In this document: positions 1-6,004 of the stretch, piece by piece
Numbering within the stretch: position 1 is the first letter of the stretch
How the letters are laid out: each line of letters begins with the position of its first letter
Source: a virus
DNA length: 20,205 bases
Virus record (IMG/VR): IMGVR_UViG_3300031707_000239
Coordinates: 1 to 20,205 of that record
Strand: one strand, 5' to 3'
Program-made: the position numbers and the translations under genes
The notes under the pieces: generated by a model
What the model was told of the DNA's origin: nothing
The model's database searches: none
What the model saw: the letters and a program-made list of their open reading frames with translations, nothing else

Positions 1-1
1 C

Positions 2-313
2 GGGGGGTGGCTCTCGAGGGAGCAGTCGATCCGGGCGAGCCCCCTCACCCCAACCCTCTCCCGGGGGGAGAGGGGGAAGAGCGGGGAGAGGGGGAACGCG
101 CGGGGGAATGCGCGGGAGCGGATGACTCCGAAGTCCGCGGGGGATCACGCCAGGGAGCAGGCGCAACTGCGGGACCCGGCGTTCGTGGCGGCGATGGACG
201 CGGGGCAACGGCGGAAACTCTACAACGTCGGGGCGATAGTGGAGGAGGCGATGCCGGAACATGAGCGAGCTGGAGCGGATACGGGACACGATGCGACTGT
301 GGAAGGGGTCTGA
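2..313 (+). CDS. 5'-partial hypothetical protein, end of replication module
   Basis: The frame is open from the first complete codon of the window and ends with TGA, so the gene probably begins upstream; ATG at 122 is an alternative start giving a 63-residue protein. The part from about codon 45 (RDPAFVAAMDAGQRRKLYN) reads like a normal soluble charged protein, but no family is recognised. Residues about 14-26 are the translation of an inserted stem-loop repeat (SPLTPTLSRGERG). The 3' end overlaps the helicase loader by 53 nt, and codon use deteriorates there, which suggests the last 18 codons are a read-through tail. Whether the real start is upstream or at 122 is undecided. Confidence 0.5.
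   Translation, partial: GGWLSREQSIRASPLTPTLSRGERGKSGERGNARGNARERMTPKSAGDHAREQAQLRDPAFVAAMDAGQRRKLYNVGAIVEEAMPEHERAGADTGHDATVEGV
38..94. repeat. Stem-loop repeat, CCCTCTCCC/GGGAGAGGG family
   Basis: Perfect 9-bp arms CCCTCTCCC (54-62) and GGGAGAGGG (66-74) are preceded by CCCTCACCCC. The same core recurs at 14766-14806. It lies in frame in the partial gene at the window start. Confidence 0.8.
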
Positions 314-1049
314 CGGGAAGTACATCCCACCGCAGTCGGTGCTCGACTACTGGGCGACGTTGGCGACGGTACCATGGTCGCCGGCGCTCTGCCCGCCGGA
401 GGGCGACTGCCGCGGGTTCTACTCAGAGCATCAGCTCGAATGCCCGCACGCGGAGAAGCGCTCATGCCCCAGGCGGCAGGACATCGATCTCGCGCGGAAA
501 CATGAGTGGCTCGCGGGGATCGGGTTTGGGCGGGAGTACTGGGACGTGCAGGGCGGCCGGGTCCGTAGCTCGCGGGAGGTGAACGAGTACTGCCGCCGGC
601 TCTATGGCGGGGGATTGGCGCGGGGCGTGAACGTGTTCCTGTCGGGGGGTGTTGGGACGGGCAAAACCATGGCACTGGCGTGGATCGCGCTCCAGGGGAT
701 GGGGAAGGGCATCCAGCGGCAGGCGCTGCGGGTATACCTGGCGCCGGAGCTGGTCACGTGGTTGGTGGACATGAACCACGACGTCGGGATCCTGGCGGGC
801 CTGGATGTGTTGATGATCGATGACCTCGGGACAGAGCACTGGAGCGCGACGAGCACGTGGGCGGCGGCGCGGATGGGCGAGCTGGTCGAGCGGCGGCACC
901 GGGAGTGGCGGCCGACGATCATCGCGACGAACCTGAGCCCGTGGGACCTCGGGCAGCGTGACGAGTGGAACCGTTGGACGGATCGGTGGTTCAGCCGGGG
1001 CGAGACGATCACGTTCGAGGGTGAGAGCCTGAGAGGGAGGGCGGCGTGA
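261..1049 (+). CDS. DnaC/IstB-like replicative helicase loader (AAA+ ATPase)
   Basis: This is a 262-residue ATPase of the DnaC/DnaI/IstB group, which loads the replicative helicase at the origin or fork. Walker A is GGVGTGKT (residues 129-136), Walker B is LMIDDLG (184-190), and a sensor-like IATN follows at 221-224. The N-terminal part has four cysteines (C44, C50, C61, C69) that could bind zinc, as in the N-terminal domains of DnaI-type loaders. The C-terminal WNRWTDRWFSRG resembles the arginine-containing end of the family. Start ATG 261 overlaps the stop of another frame and is followed directly by good coding sequence. It sits just before a RusA resolvase, the usual place in a phage replication module. 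Helicase loading is inferred from family membership. Confidence 0.88.
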   Translation: MSELERIRDTMRLWKGSDGKYIPPQSVLDYWATLATVPWSPALCPPEGDCRGFYSEHQLECPHAEKRSCPRRQDIDLARKHEWLAGIGFGREYWDVQGGRVRSSREVNEYCRRLYGGGLARGVNVFLSGGVGTGKTMALAWIALQGMGKGIQRQALRVYLAPELVTWLVDMNHDVGILAGLDVLMIDDLGTEHWSATSTWAAARMGELVERRHREWRPTIIATNLSPWDLGQRDEWNRWTDRWFSRGETITFEGESLRGRAA

Positions 1050-1546
1050 GCGACCTGTGGCGGTGCGGGTTTGAGGTGCTGGGCGAGCCGGTGGGGAAGC
1101 CGGCGGCCAGGGCTATGGTGGTGCAGCGCGGCAGCCAGTACGTCGCGATCCTGCGGGAGGCGGACCGGGAGCATCCGATCCATCGGTGGTCGGGGTGCAT
1201 TCGGAGCGCTGGCCTACCCCACCGGCTCGATGAGCCGTTCGCGGGGGCGCCGCTGCAGGTCACGCTCACGTTCCTGATGCCGCCGCCGCAGACGATGGTC
1301 CGGCATGGGCGGCTGCTGCGGACGTGGCCGATAACCAGGCCGGACACGGACAACCTCTGCAAAGCGGTCCTGGACGCGCTGACGGAGCTGCTCTGGGCGG
1401 ACGACAACGTCGTGGTGCGGCTCGCGCTGGAGAAACGGCACGCGCAGCCGGGGACGCTGCCGCGGTGCCAGGTGCGGATCGAGGAGTTGCTCGACCCGCT
1501 GGCGCCGCGGGATGTGGGACAGTTGGCGATGGAGGTCACGGGATGA
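1046..1546 (+). CDS. RusA-family Holliday junction resolvase
   Basis: The 166-residue protein carries the RusA signature RPDTDNLCKAVLDAL (residues 98-112) followed by LWADD (116-120). D100, D102, K106 and the D119/D120 pair match the metal-binding acidic and basic residues of the family, which cleaves four-way junctions as a dimer during recombination or before packaging. The start is GTG 1046 inside the GTGA overlap with the helicase loader stop, so the two genes are translationally coupled. The length is slightly above the roughly 120-140 residues common for RusA because of an internal loop around residues 40-60 and a C-terminal tail. Family assignment is firm; the exact substrate is inferred. 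Confidence 0.9.
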   Translation: MSDLWRCGFEVLGEPVGKPAARAMVVQRGSQYVAILREADREHPIHRWSGCIRSAGLPHRLDEPFAGAPLQVTLTFLMPPPQTMVRHGRLLRTWPITRPDTDNLCKAVLDALTELLWADDNVVVRLALEKRHAQPGTLPRCQVRIEELLDPLAPRDVGQLAMEVTG

Positions 1547-1779
1547 GCGACGCATGGCGGCGGGTCACGGAGGGGTTGGACGAGATCGAGAAGGGGCCGG
1601 TGGTCGAGGGCGGGTGGCAGGCGCTGCACCGGATCGCGGCGCGGGCGGAGACGATATCGAAGCTGATGCAGCACCGGGAGAACAGGGAGGTGCGGTGTTG
1701 GCATCGGGCGACGCGGATGGAGACGGGTGGCGAGGTGTGCATCCAATGCGGGGCGGTGGTTGGCAATGACAGTCGCTGA
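1543..1779 (+). CDS. Small zinc-finger-like hypothetical protein
   Basis: This 78-residue protein begins at ATG 1543 in an ATGA overlap with the resolvase. The N-terminal half is helical and acidic/basic (DEIEKGPVVEGGWQALHRIA). The C-terminal half has CxH (C52, H54) and CxxCG (C66-C69), consistent with one zinc ribbon. Small zinc proteins of this kind are common in phage early operons and may bind nucleic acid or a host protein; no specific role can be assigned. Its stop lies 14 nt inside the next gene, csf1, so it belongs to the same transcript as the type IV module. Confidence 0.7.
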   Translation: MSDAWRRVTEGLDEIEKGPVVEGGWQALHRIAARAETISKLMQHRENREVRCWHRATRMETGGEVCIQCGAVVGNDSR

Positions 1780-2491
1780 TCTGCTGGTCGGAGGGCTGGA
1801 AATCCCGGAATTCGTGGGGAGCGAGTGCCCGGAGGGAACGCGTTGCGTTGTGACAGGCGAACGGATCACCAGCGGGGTACCGAGTGGTGAGGTCATCACG
1901 TCCGCGACGACCGAGTTTCTCGACGGGTTCCGTGGCGGCGTTGACGGGTGGGTAAGCATCGGCGCGGCCCGGTGTTTCAGGAGCGCGGCGCCGAAACTCG
2001 GGAACCCATGCGGGAAATCAACGCTGGCATTCGAGGACAGGGCGGCGTGGCAGCCACTCATCAACGCCGAGTCTGCGGTGAAGCAGGGGCGGCCATACTG
2101 GAGCGCTGTCGCACGTGATGTATGGCCGGCACATGCCGGGCAGCGGTGCTTTTGCCTGCTGACGGTAGATACCAAGAAGCGGCTTTGGCATAAGGGCCGC
2201 GTCGGCATCCTCGGCCCCGGTATGGTGGCCTACATCCACGATGGCGATGTGAGCATGAATGCCATGCTGTCATGGCCCGAGATGCTCAGGTGCCTGGATG
2301 CCGTTGAGCAGACATACACGCTCGGATGGAGCAAGCGAGCCATCGAGCGGGGCCTCTACTCCCAGCATACGCAGGTCGAGTCGGTGGGTATCCGCGAGGC
2401 GCGCCGACTGGAGAGAATGATCGTAGCGTGGCGCGGGACGAACGAGATGCGCTTCGCGCTGCTCATCGCACAGAGAGGGGATAGGGCATGA
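1766..2491 (+). CDS. csf1: Csf1-like protein of a type IV CRISPR effector module
   Basis: This 241-residue protein resembles Csf1, the diverged large-subunit (Cas8-like) component of type IV complexes. It has four cysteines placed as a zinc site (C21, C27 in CPEGTRCVVTG, then C70 and C82). Its C-terminal half contains LLTVDTKKRLWHKGRVGILG (131-150) and a later LGWSKRAIERGLY stretch (187-199), features I associate with Csf1. ATG 1766 was chosen because it starts at the end of the preceding gene (14-nt overlap); GTG 1727 in the same frame would add 13 residues. The stop overlaps the csf2 start (ATGA). Followed by Cas7-, CysH- and Cas5-like genes, the context strongly supports the call. Sequence alone is weaker because Csf1 diverges fast. 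A role in target DNA recognition is inferred from the Cas8 relation. Confidence 0.68.
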   Translation: MTVADLLVGGLEIPEFVGSECPEGTRCVVTGERITSGVPSGEVITSATTEFLDGFRGGVDGWVSIGAARCFRSAAPKLGNPCGKSTLAFEDRAAWQPLINAESAVKQGRPYWSAVARDVWPAHAGQRCFCLLTVDTKKRLWHKGRVGILGPGMVAYIHDGDVSMNAMLSWPEMLRCLDAVEQTYTLGWSKRAIERGLYSQHTQVESVGIREARRLERMIVAWRGTNEMRFALLIAQRGDRA

Positions 2492-3918
2492 TCGACACAC
2501 CGATCATCATTCGGCCAAGCACGACCACATACGAGCTGCTGCTGACGTCGACGCAGCAGGTCTCGCACCATGACCCGGCAGTGCAGGATGAGTCGAACAG
2601 GATGCTCTTCAACCGGCGGAAGCAGATCGTGGAGGACCCTCGGATGGAGTCGGAGAGGGCGCTCTCCCAGGAGGCGATGGACCGACTCTGCGCTGCGAAT
2701 CCGGCGCCTGAGTCGGTGGCGGAGATGCTGGCCGACATCACAGGCGCAGAGTTCATCGCGGTGGTGGTCGTTCGGCAGTTCGTGGACCTCTATACGGGAC
2801 TGAACGCGGGAGACGGGGAGGGGCTGTTCTCCGGACTGGAGCGGTACCGGCACCTCGAAGAACGGCTGCGCCATGCGGCGACCTCGGCGAGCACACTACT
2901 CGGGTTTTGGAACAGGCTCTGCGACACGCTGCAGGTCGGCATCCACGGCTGTGACGCGGATGCCGCGCTGCTCTCGGTGCTCGGGTTGCCGAAGCCAACA
3001 CAGGCGGTGGTACTGGAGGCATTGGCGACACAGTATCGGAGCGTTGTGTCGCTGGCGCGGTTCTGGCATGGGACCGCGGTCGCGGCGCGGCGGAGCGAGG
3101 ACCCGGAGCCGACCGTAGTGCTGAGCTACGATGCGCAGTCGGCGACCGGCGGAACGGCGACGCGGGCGCAGGTGCTGGAGGTCCCGGCGATCTCGGGGAA
3201 CTCGGTCCGGCATCAGGTGCTGCGTGAGCCGGCCTGGTATCACCTCGCGGAGCACCTCGGCCTGCGGCCAGGGATGCCCGGGCAGGGCGATGTGCCGGCA
3301 TCGGTCGAGGCGCTCTTCTACAACGGCGGGAACATCGCGGCGGGCGCGAAATCGCCGACGAACGCGCATCGGCTCGCGCAGGACATTCGGGCGGCATACC
3401 CGTCCATCGACCTGCTCGGTGGCGTGGTGAACGCGTTCGACCTCGGGGCGTCACGGGTGCAGGTAGCGGCCTGGCTGGTGTGCTCGGAGAACGCGGCGGC
3501 GCTTGGGGAGCGAGCGGCGGAACTCCCAGCGGCGAGCCTCAGTGCCTTCGACATCATCGATGATGTAACACTTACGCGGCAGGCCGGGCGGGCCGGTGTG
3601 GGACAGATGATCTGGAGCTTTGAGGCGCTGGCATCCGGCGCACAGGTCTATGTCCGACTGAGCCTTGAACCCTACACACCGGACCTGACGCACGGTGCGT
3701 TCATCGCCGCGGTGGAGACCTACCTCGCGCAGGAGCCGGTGATCGGCGGGATGCGGGCACGCGGGTTCGGCCAGGTGCAGGGTGAATGGCTATGCGGGCC
3801 CGGTGAGGCAAGCTGCTTCCGAGAGGCATACGAGGCGTACCTGGCCGAGAACGTGGAACGGCTGCGGAACGGATTGGTGTTCGGGACTCTCTGCACGGAG
3901 TTGATTGTGTGTAGCTGA
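2488..3918 (+). CDS. csf2: Csf2-like Cas7 backbone protein with large helical insertion
   Basis: This 476-residue RAMP protein resembles Csf2, the Cas7 subunit that polymerises along RNA in type IV complexes. The N-terminal strand and loop (TYELLLTSTQQVSHHD, 14-29, then DESNRMLFNRRK, 34-45) match the Cas7 start. EVPAISGNSVRHQVLREPAW (231-250) resembles its glycine/basic RNA-binding segment. DLLGGVVNAF (308-317) and the glycine-rich IGGMRARGFGQV (419-430) complete the fold. Csf2 proteins are normally about 330-350 residues. The excess here is residues about 46-205, almost all helical and acidic, inserted between the first strand and the rest of the Cas7 core. The start is ATG 2488 (ATGA overlap with csf1), with GAGGGGAT upstream. 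Other RAMP classes are possible, but neighbours favour type IV. Confidence 0.75.
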   Translation: MIDTPIIIRPSTTTYELLLTSTQQVSHHDPAVQDESNRMLFNRRKQIVEDPRMESERALSQEAMDRLCAANPAPESVAEMLADITGAEFIAVVVVRQFVDLYTGLNAGDGEGLFSGLERYRHLEERLRHAATSASTLLGFWNRLCDTLQVGIHGCDADAALLSVLGLPKPTQAVVLEALATQYRSVVSLARFWHGTAVAARRSEDPEPTVVLSYDAQSATGGTATRAQVLEVPAISGNSVRHQVLREPAWYHLAEHLGLRPGMPGQGDVPASVEALFYNGGNIAAGAKSPTNAHRLAQDIRAAYPSIDLLGGVVNAFDLGASRVQVAAWLVCSENAAALGERAAELPAASLSAFDIIDDVTLTRQAGRAGVGQMIWSFEALASGAQVYVRLSLEPYTPDLTHGAFIAAVETYLAQEPVIGGMRARGFGQVQGEWLCGPGEASCFREAYEAYLAENVERLRNGLVFGTLCTELIVCS

Positions 3919-4157
3919 TGCCGCCATTGCACATGACAGACTACTGGGGGCGGCTCACGGGCCGAGAGGAGCAGGTCTTACGGCTACGGCTCGCACTGTT
4001 CAACAATCATGAGATCGCACGGATGCTGAGGATCTCCCCTGTGACAGTGAGGGGGTACCTCAAAGACGGCAAAGCGCGCATCCCCACGGCACGGACGGTG
4101 GATGACTACCTGATCTTGGCGGAGCGATGTGGTGTGCCACCGATGAGGACGATCTGA
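3918..4157 (+). CDS. Small LuxR/sigma-region-4-like HTH protein
   Basis: This 79-residue protein is dominated by a helix-turn-helix: LTGREEQVLRLRLALFNNHE (13-32), then IARMLRISPVTVRGYL (33-48), the pattern of GerE/LuxR-type DNA-binding domains (a TxREEQVL helix and a recognition helix PVTVRGYL). There is no receiver or ligand domain, so it is a bare DNA-binding module. ATG 3918 overlaps the csf2 stop as TGATG; ATG 3933 is an alternative that removes five residues. Its stop overlaps the cysH-like start in the same way, so it is made as part of the type IV operon. It could autoregulate the operon or act in phage transcription; neither is shown. Confidence 0.75.
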   Translation: MPPLHMTDYWGRLTGREEQVLRLRLALFNNHEIARMLRISPVTVRGYLKDGKARIPTARTVDDYLILAERCGVPPMRTI

Positions 4158-4945
4158 TGACCGCGATGGAGCGCAGTGCGCATCTCATCCATGCACGGTC
4201 GCCGCTGTTCCAGCGCCGGTTGGAGCAGGCGGATGCCTGTGTGGATGAGATGCTGCGCACGGCGCAGCATCCGTATGTGGCGTGCTCGTTTGGGAAGGAC
4301 TCGACGGCGCTGCTCTGGGTGGTTGCGCAACACTGGCCGGGGGCCCGCGTGCAGTGCCTCACTGGTGGGGAGTCGCGGCTTCTGCACAGCGAGATCGACG
4401 AGCACAGCGCATGGTGGCGGCGCGAGTTCCCGCTGATGCACCTAGCCGAAGTGAAAGTGGATCACGTGTTCTCGGATGAATGGTCGGAGGCTACATTCGA
4501 GGAGCAGTACCTCAGCTTTCATGCGTCACAACTCGGCACAACCGAATGGGCAGCCTATCTCCACAGCTCTGCCGACTGGGACGGAGTGTTCCTCGGCCTG
4601 CGGTCGGACGAGTCGTTCAAGCGCGCGGTACAGAACTCCGCGCGGGCGCGGGGATGCGTGACGCCAATCCGGCGGTATTCCGAGGCGCGGACCGATGCCG
4701 CCGCTGGGATGTATGTGGCCTGTCCCCTGGCGCTCTGGACCGATGCGGACGTCGCGGCGCTAATAGTGAGCCGAGGGTTGCCACTACTCTCGACCTACAA
4801 GCGGGATGGATTCTCGGCGCGGACAAAGCTGCGCCTGGGGAAGACCGCGATGGATCTCGGACAGGTGGAGGAGCTTCGCCGGCGTGATCCGGCGGCATAC
4901 AACCGGCTGCTACAGCGGTTCCCGGAGTTGGGAGGCAACAGGTGA
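4157..4945 (+). CDS. cysH: CysH-like PP-loop protein of the type IV-B kind
   Basis: This 262-residue member of the PAPS reductase/ATP-pyrophosphatase (PP-loop) superfamily has the PP-loop SFGKDST (44-50), the downstream GLRSDESFKR motif (147-156) and CPLALWTDADV (189-199), all typical of CysH relatives. The C-terminal ECGxH motif carrying the catalytic cysteine of true PAPS reductases is absent: the last 60 residues contain no cysteine. It therefore probably activates a substrate by adenylation rather than reducing PAPS. A cysH-like gene is a recognised companion of subtype IV-B systems, which is the main reason for that subtype call. ATG 4157 is chosen because it overlaps the HTH stop (TGATG); an upstream ATG at 4127 would add 10 residues with poor coding character. 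The gene is coupled to csf3 by GTGA. Confidence 0.82.
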   Translation: MTAMERSAHLIHARSPLFQRRLEQADACVDEMLRTAQHPYVACSFGKDSTALLWVVAQHWPGARVQCLTGGESRLLHSEIDEHSAWWRREFPLMHLAEVKVDHVFSDEWSEATFEEQYLSFHASQLGTTEWAAYLHSSADWDGVFLGLRSDESFKRAVQNSARARGCVTPIRRYSEARTDAAAGMYVACPLALWTDADVAALIVSRGLPLLSTYKRDGFSARTKLRLGKTAMDLGQVEELRRRDPAAYNRLLQRFPELGGNR

Positions 4946-6003
4946 GCTATCACCTCACTGACCATGCCATCGCACGATACCGGGAACGAGTCGAGCCATG
5001 TGCATCAATCGGCAAGGCTGCGACCGAGATACTGCGGGCGCTCGAAGTGCCAGTGCGGGTCTGCCAAGGGCGACGTGGGGCAGTGATCCATGGGCTGCGG
5101 AATAGCGTGGGCACTGAGTTTGCGGCGGTGGTGATGCCGGTCGGCTCTGAGCGTTCGCTGCCGCAGGTGGTGATGGTCGGTGAGTGGTGGGCATTTCGCG
5201 AGCTGAAGGACGGATGGCGTGAGCGACGCACCCGGGCGCGACAGGCAGGAAAAGGAGTGCATTGGACGATGATCGAGCAGGTCGAACTGCAGCTATATGA
5301 GGCGCGCTATGCGGAGATCGAGACCCAGCCGCTGCGGGTGACGTGCTACCTCCGCCCGGGCGGGAACCTCTGCGGGTACGATGCGCCGTTCCTCGATAAC
5401 ATCCTGGCGTGGGCTGTCGTGCGCGAGGCAACGCAGGGGGCCGGGCTCGCGGGGAGCCAACAACCATACGCGCTCCCATTGCCATTGCGATGCCTCTGGC
5501 GAGACGAGGAGGGGTTGCCGCTCTGGGCGGCGACACAGCTACAGCCCACGGGGCTCGTGGAGCAGGATGTGGCGTTCTACCACAAGCGCCCGCCGGAAGG
5601 GCGGTACACCAAGACGAAGAGCGGCCGGTTCGCGCCAACCCCGCAGGAAGGGCGTTGGGCCGAACGGCGCATCCCGACCCCGTGCGTGGTGGCGCAACGG
5701 TGGACCGCGACCTGCGATGGAAACGCGGATGAGATCGCGCGGCTGCTCCGTGGCATCGGGTACGTCGGGAAACACAAGGGGGCCGGCCACGGTGAGGTCG
5801 AGCGGTGGGAGATCGAGCCCGTCGCAGAGTTCCGGCTGGTGGAGAGCGGGCGCCTGACTCGCACAATGCCACGGGCGGCAGCGGAGATCATTGGGGTGCC
5901 GGCGCCGTTCGGTGAGGCAGCGCCTGTGGGATGGACGCCGCCACAGTGGAAGCCGTCATTGTTCGCGGACGGTTGGTGGGCAGGCGCCATGACCGGGGGA
6001 TGA
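4942..6003 (+). CDS. csf3: Csf3-like Cas5 protein with extra N-terminal domain
   Basis: This 353-residue protein consists of two parts. Residues about 115-300 resemble Csf3/Cas5 of type IV: a leading strand LRVTCYLRPGGNL (131-143), LPLPLRCLWRDEEGLPLWAA (178-197), the aromatic/basic AFYHKRPPEGRYTKTKSG segment (211-228), and the glycine-rich IGYVGKHKGAGHGEV (272-286) that matches the G-loop of Cas5 RAMP proteins. Residues 1-105 are a separate domain starting LTDHAIARYRERVEP (5-19), a pattern I have seen in stand-alone small phage proteins. The start GTG 4942 overlaps the cysH stop (GTGA). A second in-frame start, ATG 5269 (residue 110), follows AAAAGGAG and would yield a 244-residue free Csf3. 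Cas5 normally caps the crRNA 5' handle; here no array or Cas6 is present, so the bound RNA is unknown. Confidence 0.75.
   Translation: MSYHLTDHAIARYRERVEPCASIGKAATEILRALEVPVRVCQGRRGAVIHGLRNSVGTEFAAVVMPVGSERSLPQVVMVGEWWAFRELKDGWRERRTRARQAGKGVHWTMIEQVELQLYEARYAEIETQPLRVTCYLRPGGNLCGYDAPFLDNILAWAVVREATQGAGLAGSQQPYALPLPLRCLWRDEEGLPLWAATQLQPTGLVEQDVAFYHKRPPEGRYTKTKSGRFAPTPQEGRWAERRIPTPCVVAQRWTATCDGNADEIARLLRGIGYVGKHKGAGHGEVERWEIEPVAEFRLVESGRLTRTMPRAAAEIIGVPAPFGEAAPVGWTPPQWKPSLFADGWWAGAMTGG
5250..5271 (+). promoter_or_regulatory. Candidate internal ribosome binding site within csf3
   Basis: AAAAGGAG (5250-5257) lies 11 nt upstream of the in-frame ATG 5269, exactly where the N-terminal domain ends and the Csf3-like part begins. 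It could allow a separate Csf3 product, as internal starts do in several cas genes. The spacing is slightly long. Confidence 0.4.
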
Positions 6004-6004
6004 C

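Noticed and set aside
7-264. GTG-started frame ending in ATGA with the helicase loader
   Set aside because: The stop overlap is attractive, but the translation is G/R/E low-complexity; the frame ending at 313 reads like a normal protein.
1009-2208. 399-codon minus-strand open frame opposite the resolvase and csf1
   Set aside because: Shadow composition; the + strand has well-supported coupled genes.
4127-4156. ATG 4127 as the cysH-like start
   Set aside because: It adds residues that are a shadow of the HTH gene end; ATG 4157 gives the TGATG coupling used elsewhere in this genome.
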